IMG/VR virus record: IMGVR_UViG_3300042486_000180
Location: 1 to 24,242 of that record
Source of the DNA: a virus
Length of the DNA: 24,242 bases
Strand: one strand, 5' to 3'
Below are positions 13,694 to 21,925 of this stretch, piece by piece (the stretch's first letter is position 1; the number at the start of each line of letters is the position of its first letter). Below the pieces are notes generated by a model. The model saw only the letters and a list, made by a program, of their open reading frames with translations. It searched no databases and was not told the DNA's origin. The translations under genes and the position numbers were made by a program.

Positions 13694-13850
13694 TTTTTTC
13701 TAGTTTCTTTATTAATAACTCCCGAACCATTTGTTTGTACGCGGGCTTTAATTTGTCGTGTAGTTTGTATTTACCTTTTGCTATCTCAATATATTCGTGT
13801 TCGCCTACGAATTCCGCTACCTGCAAAAGTTGTACTATTTGGTTTATCAT
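13671..13850 (-). CDS. Hypothetical protein between tail tip and tape measure, 59 aa
   Basis: 59 residues, helical, with a basic C-terminus (MINQIVQLLQ at the start, ELLIKKLEKNGGKTND at the end). The frame is open further to 13910, but the ATG at 13850 overlaps the stop of the 792-residue gene as ATGA, the coupling used repeatedly here. It is therefore taken as the start. No family is recognised. Its place directly before the tape measure, with a 23-nt overlap, suggests a small tail-assembly factor. Confidence 0.65.
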   Translation of the reverse strand: MINQIVQLLQVAEFVGEHEYIEIAKGKYKLHDKLKPAYKQMVRELLIKKLEKNGGKTND

Positions 13851-16225
13851 ATTCTTAAAATTACGATTTGACTTGTTTGTGTTGTTCCATCTTGGTATAT
13901 ATATTCGCAATCAACCGTTATAACATCGTTTCTGCCTTCCGTTTCTAATTGTACACCCGCTTCGGTTATTCTTAAATTTCCGTCTTGCGTTGCTCGGTCT
14001 ATATCCCCGATTATATCAGGTAAACTTATTCTTAACGTTTGTGAAGCGCTTATGGAAGTCGGGGTTAAAATTACACCCGTATTTGGCGAAGTAAAGTTAA
14101 CTAGGGTTGCGAAATTTGGTAGCGTAATTGGAACGGTTACGTCTTCTTGCGCTTCGCCAGTTTGAATAACACGAATAGGGAAAACGGGCATAAAGTCGTT
14201 AAGTAATTGGAATGTACTTTCCCCAGTTACTAAATTCGTTTTCATTTCGTTAATTAAATAACGCTTGTCCCTAATTATAAGTCGGTCGTTCAACCTTAAA
14301 TTAGTTAGAATACCAACGGGTAAATTTGTCTTAACGGTTGTTAGTCTATTCTTAGGGTTAAATAAGTTAGTTAAGTACGGAAAATAATACGTAGCGAATA
14401 TGCTTTGTTGAATCGGAGTTAACCAATAAGACGAAGTTTCGGGCGCAAAGTTAGTGGAGTAGTTTATTCCGTTGTCCGTTAAATCTTGTCCGAACATCAT
14501 ATAATCATTTGTTTGATACAAACTAATTCCGTCCGTAAAGTGTACGTGGTCTGCTATATTAACGCTTCCGTATTTGTAAAGTAAACACGGCTTCGGTATG
14601 TAAGGCGCGTAGGCTTGGTCTAACGAATAACCGACTTGTAAACCCGTTGGGGTTCCTGAATCAAAGAATTGATTAAATAGTAAATTTTCGAAAGGAACTT
14701 TAATTGTAAATTCTCCCCCGTCATAAGGGTATTGATATTCCGTGTTTCCGTATTCCTTTAACCCTTGCTCGAAGTAGGCTTTATTCATTAAAGAGTTGGA
14801 TTGCTCAAACGCGAATCCTATTTTTTTGTAAAGTTTTACGCGGTCTATTCCTATTTCGGTTTTATCCGTGAACTCGGTAATATCTATAATTGCGCCCGTA
14901 GCATACCAATCGTCCAAAGGAATAATCGTGTATTCGTTAACCCCACTACCATAACACGTTAAGTTAAATTGCTTTAAGATTCCCGAAATAAAATCTTGTA
15001 CTTTCATTTGTGGCGCTAATTGCGCTAAGTCGGTAAAAGCCGAAAGGTTTAATGTTATGTTTGAATATCGAATGTACTCCGTTGTAGGAATCGGATTCAC
15101 TGAAGTAATGTAAGTAACTTCGTATTGAATTTCGGAATCAAACGTTAACGGAAAATTAGAGCGAATATAAAACTCCCAAACATCGTTTAACCCCTGAACA
15201 TTTGTAACATTAGCAAGTCCGTAAGTAGCCGTTCCAGTTCCTTGGGTTGTAGAAAACAAAGCGCCGTTTCTATACGTATCAATCCAATAAGTTGTGGTAG
15301 GCGAACTTACCGAAGTAACGTCCAACGTTATTACGTGGTTCATCCACGTAGCGCCGTTAAAAAACGGGGTTGTAATTTGGTTTAACGACGTGTCAACGTA
15401 AAGATTAAGCGGGTAAGTTGGAATATAAGAACTTATGATAGTATCTAAGTCAAGTTGTTGAGGTTGTCCACTAAACTCGAAATCGTTTTTATTTTTATAC
15501 CAAATATAAGCTTGCGTAAATTTCGGGTCGGTTAAAAATGCGCCGTTAAAAGTTACTCCGTATTGTAAACCGATAATATCAAAAATTGATTTTACCCGTA
15601 ATGCAGGAAATAACTCGCGGTAATTTATCGCGCCTGCGTTTGTGTGAATATCGTTTGAATTTGAACCTAAAAACGGAACTAACCAATTCGGCACGTTTGC
15701 CACGGGTGCGGTAGATAGGTATTCCCAAATTCGATTAGAAGTAATTAACGGGTAAGAAACGTCGTAATCAACCGTTGTAGTTCTTATTCGATTAAACACT
15801 TCCGTAAACGTGTAATCGTGGTTTACTGTTGAGTAATCTAAGTCGCTTAATAGGTCTTCGCCTACCAAGTCTTTAAGCGTTGTAACATCCCCGTAAAAAG
15901 TAATCGTGTAGGAATTTGGTTGTCCGTTTTTTAGTTGCGACTTTTCCATTTGGATTTTACCCCTACGGAAAAATGTCATATCTATCTCAATGTACCCGTC
16001 TAAGCGTTCTTGATAGTTGATTGAACTATTAACCGCGTTTTCGTAGAAGTACTCCCATACCGCGTTATTACGTGCGCTCGTTGGTATTGTAAACGACTGC
16101 GAAAAGTCAGTAAACGTTTTGGAAATATCTTGTATGTTTTGAATGGTCGAATTTACCTCGATTGTTTCATCGTTGAATAAATCTAACTCCCTTCCCTCAA
16201 CAAAAATTCGAACTTGTCTTTTCAT
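13847..16225 (-). CDS. Large tail structural protein, probable tail-tip protein
   Basis: 792 residues, mostly beta, with no membrane segment or enzyme motif. The N-terminus (RQVRIFVEGRELDLFNDETI, then FTDFSQSFTIPTSARN and WEYFYENAVN) resembles large minor-tail proteins of Bacteroidota phages. The middle contains IDITEFTDKTEIGIDRVKLY and KKIGFAFEQSN, and the last 120 residues look like immunoglobulin-type beta strands. Its ATG shares one base with the stop of the 361-residue gene. A hub or Tal-like tail-tip role is inferred from size and neighbours. It precedes rather than follows the tape measure, which is the reverse of most siphoviruses. Confidence 0.65.
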   Translation of the reverse strand: MKRQVRIFVEGRELDLFNDETIEVNSTIQNIQDISKTFTDFSQSFTIPTSARNNAVWEYFYENAVNSSINYQERLDGYIEIDMTFFRRGKIQMEKSQLKNGQPNSYTITFYGDVTTLKDLVGEDLLSDLDYSTVNHDYTFTEVFNRIRTTTVDYDVSYPLITSNRIWEYLSTAPVANVPNWLVPFLGSNSNDIHTNAGAINYRELFPALRVKSIFDIIGLQYGVTFNGAFLTDPKFTQAYIWYKNKNDFEFSGQPQQLDLDTIISSYIPTYPLNLYVDTSLNQITTPFFNGATWMNHVITLDVTSVSSPTTTYWIDTYRNGALFSTTQGTGTATYGLANVTNVQGLNDVWEFYIRSNFPLTFDSEIQYEVTYITSVNPIPTTEYIRYSNITLNLSAFTDLAQLAPQMKVQDFISGILKQFNLTCYGSGVNEYTIIPLDDWYATGAIIDITEFTDKTEIGIDRVKLYKKIGFAFEQSNSLMNKAYFEQGLKEYGNTEYQYPYDGGEFTIKVPFENLLFNQFFDSGTPTGLQVGYSLDQAYAPYIPKPCLLYKYGSVNIADHVHFTDGISLYQTNDYMMFGQDLTDNGINYSTNFAPETSSYWLTPIQQSIFATYYFPYLTNLFNPKNRLTTVKTNLPVGILTNLRLNDRLIIRDKRYLINEMKTNLVTGESTFQLLNDFMPVFPIRVIQTGEAQEDVTVPITLPNFATLVNFTSPNTGVILTPTSISASQTLRISLPDIIGDIDRATQDGNLRITEAGVQLETEGRNDVITVDCEYIYQDGTTQTSQIVILRI

Positions 16226-17310
16226 TAGATAACGTTATTAATTAAGTCGGTTGAACTTTCGAACTCAAGAACGTAATTTATTTTTTTGTTGTTTATGTTC
16301 TTTTGTTTTTCGAATTCCTTTGTTTTCATTTTAACTGGTTGCCCGTCTAATAAAATTCGTTCGCTTAAAAGTAATTGCTGAATGTTTGAGTTAAAAGATT
16401 CGTCAACCCAACCCGTGTTAGTTCGGTAAGATATTAACCCGTTTGTGTTAAAAGTTTGTCGTTGGTTTAGGTTCGTGTTGTAACTGGCGAACGGACTTGA
16501 GAATTCTTGCATTAAGTTAAACTCGGTTGCCGTTGTCGCTAAACTTTCGTAGGAAGCCTTAAACATAAATTCACGTTGCCACGCGCCGTACTTGTTTATG
16601 AAGTCGATAACTACGGGAGTGTACAAACATTCTTCGATAGGATAAAAAGTAGATTCCCAAAGAATAGCAGCGCCTAATTTAATTCGTAAGATATTACCCG
16701 TTAAATAATACGCGGGTCTTACTCGGTAAAGATTATAAACGTTATCCGAAGCAATCGTATAAGAATGCGTTAAACCCGTTTGTAATTGCTCGTATTCAAC
16801 CGTGTAACCCGTTGGTAAATAAGCCGTAAAAGTTCCTGCGCGTTCAAGTGGATTAACCGAAGGGTTGTTATTCGCGTCCGCCCAATAAAAATAATTTTGT
16901 TCGTTAAGGTGGTAAAATTCCAACTGCATTGGGTTCATTCCTTCCGAATAATATCCGTAACCGTCAAACGCTCGGTAAGTAAACGTATCTAACAAAACGT
17001 ACGTACTTAATGCAAGTTTGTAGCGTTTAATTTGAACCATTGTATATTGTTCTACTCCTAATAAAGCGTTATCCGTTGCGTAATTGTTTACAAAATTATT
17101 GTGGTTAATTGCTTCCAATAAATACGGAGAAACGTTATAAAGCGTTTGTGTATTGTTACTAGCAGGGATTAACTTTTGTAGTGTGTAAGTTGGCGAAGTT
17201 GGCGGGGTTGTTCCATTCGGATAAATGTAAAGTTCGATTTTACTTCCGCTTTGTCCTACTTCGTTAACTTCTATAATAAATGGGGAACGTGCGTAAATGT
17301 TAGTTGCCAT
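16225..17310 (-). CDS. Tail structural protein, Dit-like candidate
   Basis: 361 residues, beta-rich, with many Tyr and Asn. It begins MATNIYARSPFIIEVNEVGQ. A central part with YRAFDGYGYYSEGMNP and FYPIEECLYTPVVIDFINKY is notable, and it ends in a KTKEFEKQKNINNKKINYVL region. No family is certain. Size and the place directly before the 792-residue tail-tip candidate suggest a distal tail (Dit-like) or baseplate component. It overlaps the gp10-like gene by 11 nt and shares one base with the next gene, so the three are probably made in a fixed ratio. Confidence 0.55.
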   Translation of the reverse strand: MATNIYARSPFIIEVNEVGQSGSKIELYIYPNGTTPPTSPTYTLQKLIPASNNTQTLYNVSPYLLEAINHNNFVNNYATDNALLGVEQYTMVQIKRYKLALSTYVLLDTFTYRAFDGYGYYSEGMNPMQLEFYHLNEQNYFYWADANNNPSVNPLERAGTFTAYLPTGYTVEYEQLQTGLTHSYTIASDNVYNLYRVRPAYYLTGNILRIKLGAAILWESTFYPIEECLYTPVVIDFINKYGAWQREFMFKASYESLATTATEFNLMQEFSSPFASYNTNLNQRQTFNTNGLISYRTNTGWVDESFNSNIQQLLLSERILLDGQPVKMKTKEFEKQKNINNKKINYVLEFESSTDLINNVI

Positions 17311-17833
17311 AGTTCTTAAAATTTTCTTTCATTATTGTATCAAAAGTTTCTTGTGCTTCAAGTCCGTAAGCGTCTATTAATTCGTTAGGTAAATTCTTAA
17401 ATGCGTACTTAAACGGCTTAGTAAAAAACATCGAAGGCTTAATACCCTTTTGCCATATCGAACGTGTTATAATCATTGCCGTAGCGTTAGAACTTATGAA
17501 CCTTCCTTTTTTATCTCGGAATTGAATTCGTCTTTGCTTAACCCACTTTTTAATACCTTCCGTTAAACCGCCTTTTTTTCCCGTTCCTGAGCCGAACTTA
17601 AACCCGCTTAAACTTCTTCCGCTTCGTACCCCTCGAACCCCTTGGTCTTGGTAGAATCCGTATTCTTCCATTTCAAAGAAAAAACGAATTGAATTCGGCA
17701 TAACCTTAATTTCAGCGCCTAACGATTGTTTGAGTTTACCCGAAGCGTTTTTACTGCGTAGGTTACTTTTCGCTTTAGCTATTACATAATCGCGAAATTC
17801 CTCGAGTGCTTTAAGTTGTAGTTCCTTGTCCAT
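17300..17833 (-). CDS. HK97 gp10-like tail completion protein
   Basis: 177 residues, basic. Segments EFRDYVIAKAKSNLRSKNAS, then GKLKQSLGAEIKVM, EYGFYQDQGVRG and KGIKPSMFFTKPF follow the layout of the HK97 gp10 / minor tail completion family, which has a GxYxxxGxxG-like strand and a final PxPFF-type motif. The frame is open to a TTG at 17839, but the ATG at 17833 overlaps the preceding stop as TAATG and is taken as start. It lies between the tail-terminator candidate and the tail-tip genes. The protein would act at the head-tail junction or tail end. Assignment is by pattern. Confidence 0.6.
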   Translation of the reverse strand: MDKELQLKALEEFRDYVIAKAKSNLRSKNASGKLKQSLGAEIKVMPNSIRFFFEMEEYGFYQDQGVRGVRSGRSLSGFKFGSGTGKKGGLTEGIKKWVKQRRIQFRDKKGRFISSNATAMIITRSIWQKGIKPSMFFTKPFKYAFKNLPNELIDAYGLEAQETFDTIMKENFKNYGN

Positions 17834-18288
17834 TAACAACGTGTCATATCATTAGGGAAGTCAACGTCGAAAGTCATTGCCCAACCTGCTAAGTAGTTTT
17901 CAAAGCGTTCTATAAAAGGTTCGCAAGTAGGCGCACCATTTAATTGGTAAAGGTTGTCCCATATATTTCCGTGTTTAAGCATTTCAAACGCTCGGTTAAG
18001 AATTGCTAATTGGGTGTTAAGTACGTCTATTTCGTTGTCCGAAGTTTCGAACTTTGTGGTTGGTTCTTCTTTACGCTGGCTTACGTTATCCATTGCCATT
18101 AATGTTACGTTCGCAGTCATTACGTTATCATTAAACGTAACTTGGTTTACCATAATGTGAACCAACGGGAATAAATTTTGTTTACCTAAATCTACGTTAA
18201 AAATTGAACCCTGAGTAATAGTATTAACCAACGGGTCGGAAGTAAAGTGGGTGTTAAGTTCGTTTAGTAAGGAGTAGTAACCGTTCAT
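17833..18288 (-). CDS. Putative tail terminator protein
   Basis: 151 residues of mixed alpha/beta type. Segments are MNGYYSLLNELNTHFTSDPL, FPLVHIMVNQVTFNDNVMTA, VLNTQLAILNRAFEMLK and NYLAGWAMTFDVDFPNDM. Proteins with this order are common in Bacteroidota phages beside tail genes. The size and the strand-helix-strand pattern fit tail terminator proteins, which cap the tube. Its ATG overlaps the stop of the frameshifted chaperone extension by four bases, and its stop overlaps the next start as TAATG. Function is inferred from fold impression and neighbours only. Confidence 0.55.
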   Translation of the reverse strand: MNGYYSLLNELNTHFTSDPLVNTITQGSIFNVDLGKQNLFPLVHIMVNQVTFNDNVMTANVTLMAMDNVSQRKEEPTTKFETSDNEIDVLNTQLAILNRAFEMLKHGNIWDNLYQLNGAPTCEPFIERFENYLAGWAMTFDVDFPNDMTRC

Positions 18289-18560
18289 TTGTTATGCTTT
18301 TTAATTTCCATTAATTCAATTTCGTTTTTTTCGGCTTCGAATGTAAGATAGGTAAGACACTTATATAATCCGTATTTAGTAACTTCGTCGTATCTTGTAA
18401 CATCTCCCTTAGCGAGTCCATAGATTGAACTATACCAACCCCACTTTTTACCGAATTGAGTTCTTGCGCTAAAGTCGCTTGTTCGGTCGCGTTCATCTTC
18501 TTCAACTCCGTCTCTAAATAGTTTAGGGTAGCGCTTAATAACTCGCTTCCTAAAGTCCAA
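18285..18560 (-). CDS. Tail assembly chaperone extension, -1 frame (GT product)
   Basis: A 91-codon frame lying -1 to the upstream chaperone. It has no ATG near its beginning: the first usable codon is the TTG directly after the T-run at 18560, so the product LDFRKRVIKRYPKLF... should be made by a -1 frameshift from the chaperone, giving a fusion of about 254 residues (163 + 91). The segment KKWGWYSSIYGLAKGDVTRY, then YKCLTYLTFEAEKNE, is typical of T domains of Bacteroidota phages. The T part is thought to bind tail-tube subunits and help load them on the tape measure. It overlaps the next ATG by four bases, which supports that it is translated. Confidence 0.8.
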   Translation of the reverse strand: MDFRKRVIKRYPKLFRDGVEEDERDRTSDFSARTQFGKKWGWYSSIYGLAKGDVTRYDEVTKYGLYKCLTYLTFEAEKNEIELMEIKKHNK

Positions 18561-19048
18561 AAAAAAACCGAAGCGGATATAGCTACGTCCATAGGCGCGA
18601 ACTTCATTAACTCGCTGTATTCCCCTGCGCCAGTGTATTCTATTATTTCGTATTTTTCTCCGTTTTTAATTTTAATTGGCCTATACATTACCGCCATAGC
18701 TTTGTGGAAATCGTCCCACTTCGCTAAGTAGTTATCTAAGTCCACGTATTCGCCAAAACTTATATTTTCAAGGTCGGTAATAAATCCAAACTCAAGGTCT
18801 TTAATTTTGAAGGTAGGCTTAAACTTTGGCTTTTCCGCGAATATATTACGAAAGTGAACAATTAAGTCGTTAACGCTTGTTAGTTTCATTTTAACAACGT
18901 CCTTTAGTTCTATACCGCAAAATATCTCAATCATTTTCTGCGCGATAAATTCCTCGTCGTTGGAAGATTGCTGCAACTTCAGGAACTTTTGATAGTTCAC
19001 TAAAGGAATTTCGCTAATTGAACTTGGGACGGTTATTTCTAACTTCAT
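18311..19048 (-). CDS. Tail assembly chaperone, zero-frame (G product)
   Basis: 245 residues, cytoplasmic. The part before the slip site has PSSISEIPLVNYQKFLKL, then FCGIELKDVVKMKLTSVNDL and FEYVDLDNY-like segments (SFGEYVDLDNYLAK, AMAVMYRPI), typical of chaperones that load tail-tube proteins on the tape measure. A slippery run at residues 161-163 sends some ribosomes to the -1 frame. Unlike lambda G, which ends soon after the site, the zero frame stays open for another 80 residues, so about 250 nt code in two frames. The extra C-terminus (ELLSATLNYLETELKKMNA...) is helical and looks like a genuine protein. It begins 10 nt after the preceding gene. Confidence 0.8.
   Translation of the reverse strand: MKLEITVPSSISEIPLVNYQKFLKLQQSSNDEEFIAQKMIEIFCGIELKDVVKMKLTSVNDLIVHFRNIFAEKPKFKPTFKIKDLEFGFITDLENISFGEYVDLDNYLAKWDDFHKAMAVMYRPIKIKNGEKYEIIEYTGAGEYSELMKFAPMDVAISASVFFWTLGSELLSATLNYLETELKKMNATEQATLAQELNSVKSGVGIVQSMDSLREMLQDTTKLLNTDYISVLPILHSKPKKTKLN
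18560..18566 (-). promoter_or_regulatory. Slippery heptamer T TTT TTT for -1 frameshift
   Basis: On the minus strand a run of nine T lies in GTT TTT TTT TGG (Val161-Phe-Phe-Trp164 of the chaperone). In the zero frame it contains the X XXY YYZ form T_TTT_TTT. A slip of one base back enters the TTG GAC TTT frame at the exact position where the 91-codon extension begins. Confidence 0.8.
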
Positions 19049-19058
19049 ATTTATTAAA

Positions 19059-19241
19059 CTATTTATTCGTGTTTTTGTAATTCATAACGTGTTCGTGCGC
19101 CTTAATTAGCATATCAAAGTGAGCGGTAAAACGTGCCATATTATTAAACACTATTCGAACGCGTTTGCCAGTGCGTTCCTGAATGTAAGATTCCACACGG
19201 GTAATCATTACTTGCATATCGTTAGTTTTATCGTATTGCAT
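19059..19241 (-). CDS. Hypothetical protein, 60 aa, after terminase
   Basis: 60 residues, basic, helix-strand-helix. It opens MQYDKTNDMQVMITRVESYI and has KRVRIVFNNMARFTAHFDML. No family is recognised. It overlaps the end of the large terminase gene by 14 nt and precedes the chaperone gene by 10 nt. A second in-frame Met at residue 9 is possible. The packing and the codon composition support a real gene. It may assist packaging or tail assembly. Confidence 0.65.
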   Translation of the reverse strand: MQYDKTNDMQVMITRVESYIQERTGKRVRIVFNNMARFTAHFDMLIKAHEHVMNYKNTNK

Positions 19242-20388
19242 AGCTTCCGTATGTTGCGCCTATTCCCAAAGTTTCCATTTCGTGGTAACGTAGCGCGTCT
19301 ATTGCGTGGTTATTAAAGTCGATAGGCTTGTTTAATCTTCTTCCCGTCTTATCTGTGTCCCAAATATACGAACGAAGTTCTTTGATTAAATCCACGCTTT
19401 GATTAGTTACTAAATAGTCTTGGCGCTGCATTACGTCTATTCCGTAGTTAATTGAATCCTTACCCTTGGTTACTCCTTTAATCGTTATTCCTAATCGTCT
19501 TATTTCTTCAATACTTTTAGGTTCGGAAGAATCCGCATATACTATTACGTTTTTTGGTAGGCGCTTCGCTATTTCACTATTTACTAATCCATTTTGGTAA
19601 ACAATTTGGTTTACTATTCGTTGGTTATTGTATGCGTAAATTTCTATAACTGCGGTCGGGTCGTTCGTATATCCGAAGTCAAGTCCTATACCTAATAACC
19701 TTGCTTCTTTTGGTATTGTGTCAATAGTTTTCCAATTACTAAAAACAACCCCTTCTAACATTCCGAGTTGTCCCTCGCCATAAACCTTCCACCAGTTAGC
19801 CCAATAACTTGAGGTCTTTGCTTTGTCTCGGTTCTTTTCGATTTGTTCTACTATACTTTGGTCTAACGCTTCGTTATCTTTATAGGTAAGAATTAAGAAG
19901 TCCGAGTCGGGTTCGTCTTTTAGTTCGGTATGCACCCAAAATTCGTTAGCAGGGTTGAAATCTAAATAAACTTCCTTTCGTGTTCGTATAGCCAACTCGT
20001 TATAAGCGTCAAACGTTACGTTATTACATTCGTTTATGTAAAGTATATCCCTTCGCGCTCCACGAAGTTTACTCGAATCGTCTGCGGAAAAGAATTCGAT
20101 AACGCTTCCATTTGCGAACTCATAACGGAGTAGCGACTTGTTAAACCTATCCTCAAAGAATCTGCCCGTCCATTTCATTATCTTTAAGAAGTCCTTTAAC
20201 GCGCCACGTCTTAAATGGGGTATAGTTTCCGCAACTACGCTTATTTCAATTCCGTGTATTAATAGCGCCTTGTTAATTAGCACCGCTAAAATTGAATAAG
20301 TTTTAGAAGCCGAAGTACCGCCCTGAATAATCTTAACGCGGTTTTTTAGTCCGAGTACCTTATTCGTTGCTGTTGTCCTCTTGAACAT
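19228..20388 (-). CDS. terL: Terminase large subunit
   Basis: 386 residues. The ATPase part shows Walker A GGTSASKT (residues 23-30) and Walker B ILYINE (115-120). The nuclease part has DFGYTNDP with D237, YADSSEP with D286 and a final HAIDAL with D364, the three acidic residues of the RNase H-like fold. The protein pumps DNA into proheads and cuts the concatemer. The frame is open to 20445, but the start at 20388 leaves a smaller overlap (29 nt) with the small subunit and begins just before the conserved domain. The small subunit lies directly upstream and portal is far away, a less common arrangement. Confidence 0.9.
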   Translation of the reverse strand: MFKRTTATNKVLGLKNRVKIIQGGTSASKTYSILAVLINKALLIHGIEISVVAETIPHLRRGALKDFLKIMKWTGRFFEDRFNKSLLRYEFANGSVIEFFSADDSSKLRGARRDILYINECNNVTFDAYNELAIRTRKEVYLDFNPANEFWVHTELKDEPDSDFLILTYKDNEALDQSIVEQIEKNRDKAKTSSYWANWWKVYGEGQLGMLEGVVFSNWKTIDTIPKEARLLGIGLDFGYTNDPTAVIEIYAYNNQRIVNQIVYQNGLVNSEIAKRLPKNVIVYADSSEPKSIEEIRRLGITIKGVTKGKDSINYGIDVMQRQDYLVTNQSVDLIKELRSYIWDTDKTGRRLNKPIDFNNHAIDALRYHEMETLGIGATYGSYAIR

Positions 20389-20689
20389 CGGGGAATAAAG
20401 GAATTTCGATATTTGTTTGTTCGATTTGCTGAACGGGTGCGCCATAACCGCTATCCATTAATGCTTTGTATGCGTTTACGTCTCCTTCACGCGCTTTTTT
20501 AATTAGCGCCAAGGTCATTAAGTCTTCTTGCGACATCGTTTCGTTCTCGCCTGTAATTGGATTCTTTAATGACTGATTAACTTCTAACCAACGTCTCGCG
20601 ATTGTACTTCGGTTCTTACTCCCCTTTGGTCTTCCTGCGGGGTTTCCGCTTTCGCCTTTCTTAAATGGTATTAAATCTTCTTTGCTCAT
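20360..20689 (-). CDS. terS: Terminase small subunit
   Basis: 109 residues. The N-terminus PFKKGESGNPAGRPKGSKNR is the DUF5681-type segment found on terminase small subunits and related DNA-binding proteins. A helical part follows (SQEDLMTLALIKKAREGDVN, AYKALMDSGYG) with an acidic end. The small subunit recognises the packaging site and recruits the large subunit. It lies directly before the large terminase gene and 15 nt after the methylase. The DNA-binding part would be a helix-turn-helix, not fully visible in so short a protein. Confidence 0.8.
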   Translation of the reverse strand: MSKEDLIPFKKGESGNPAGRPKGSKNRSTIARRWLEVNQSLKNPITGENETMSQEDLMTLALIKKAREGDVNAYKALMDSGYGAPVQQIEQTNIEIPLFPDVQEDNSNE

Positions 20690-20704
20690 TCTGTTTTTGT
20701 TCTG

Positions 20705-21925
20705 TTATTTTAATTCAACTCCATTACGCTTAATAACTAAACTTGGGTCAAGTTTTTTCATTCGGTCTATAATAACTTGGCAATACTTCGGGTCTAATTC
20801 CATTCCGTAACATTTGCGTTTAAGTTGGTGTGCTGCAACCATTGTTGAACCTGAACCCAAGAATAAATCCAATACCCTCATACCTTCTTTACTTGAATTG
20901 TTTAACGCATTTTCAATTAATGGAATTGGCTTCATAGTTGGGTGTAAATCATTTTTTAATGTTCTTTGAAACTGCCAAATATCTTCTTGTTTATATCGTT
21001 CGCCATAAAAATTACCTCCTTTTTGTCCATAAATTATTGGTTCATACCTGCTTTTATAATCCATATTTGAAAGTGCTGCTTGATTTTTCATCCATATAAT
21101 GATATTTTTCCATTTATGGCCTGAATCAATTAAACTATTTAATAATAAATGTAATTCCGAATAAGCAAAACATATATACCAAGCTCCTTTATTAAATAAA
21201 AATAAATTGCTTAAAACTTCAGCCATAAAATTTTTGAAATCATCTTCACTTAATGAATCGTTTTCTATTTCATCGTGTTTAGTATTTGCGCCTTTATGTC
21301 CGTGAATAACAACACCATCTTTTGTTGTGTTACTTATTCTTTGTCCTTGAAAAGAAACTCTATACGGTGGGTCGGTAAATACCATATCCGCCTTTTGTCC
21401 GTTCATTAGCTTTGCCACTTGGTCGCTATCCGTACTATCCCCACAAAGTAAACGGTGTTCTCCTATTTCGAATAAGTCTCCTAATACTATGTCCGTGTTT
21501 ATTTCGTTAGGTATTTCGTAGTTGTCTTCTTCGGCTTCGAGTTCTTCCTGAACGATTAAATCAACGGGTAAATCTAAACCCCATTCTTCGAGTTTATCTA
21601 CTTCCCATTCGTTTGCTAAAGTATCCCAATCCCACTCTCCAAAACCTACGTTATCCTTTACAATAAATTCGTCTTTTTGTTCGTTTGTAAGGTCTTTTGC
21701 TCTAACTATCGAAACTTCGGTGTATCCTGCTTCTTTAAGTGCCTTAAAACGCATATTTCCGCCCAAAATAATGTTATTCTCATCTACTACTATCGGACGG
21801 AGTTCTAACATTTGCGGAAAATCCTTAATTGATTTGACTAATTTCTTAAACTTTTCGTCTTTAATTAACCTCGGATTCTTCGGGTTCGGTTTAATTTCCG
21901 ATATCTTAACCTTCAATACTTCCAT
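20705..21925 (-). CDS. DNA methyltransferase with N-terminal ParB-like domain
   Basis: 406 residues, two domains. Residues 1-100 form a ParB/Srx-like domain (SEIKPNPKNPRLIKD, then ILGGNMRFKALKEAGY). Residues 145-395 form an N6-adenine or N4-cytosine methylase: CGDST, DPPY at 185-188 (catalytic motif IV), HPTMKP at 328-333, and FLGSGS at 355-360 (AdoMet-binding motif I). Motif IV before motif I marks the beta class. The target sequence is not known. Fusions of this kind are common in phages and likely protect phage DNA from host restriction or mark it for packaging. It stands next to the terminase genes. Residues about 229-308 are coded by unusually AT-rich, CpG-poor DNA. Confidence 0.9.
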   Translation of the reverse strand: MEVLKVKISEIKPNPKNPRLIKDEKFKKLVKSIKDFPQMLELRPIVVDENNIILGGNMRFKALKEAGYTEVSIVRAKDLTNEQKDEFIVKDNVGFGEWDWDTLANEWEVDKLEEWGLDLPVDLIVQEELEAEEDNYEIPNEINTDIVLGDLFEIGEHRLLCGDSTDSDQVAKLMNGQKADMVFTDPPYRVSFQGQRISNTTKDGVVIHGHKGANTKHDEIENDSLSEDDFKNFMAEVLSNLFLFNKGAWYICFAYSELHLLLNSLIDSGHKWKNIIIWMKNQAALSNMDYKSRYEPIIYGQKGGNFYGERYKQEDIWQFQRTLKNDLHPTMKPIPLIENALNNSSKEGMRVLDLFLGSGSTMVAAHQLKRKCYGMELDPKYCQVIIDRMKKLDPSLVIKRNGVELK

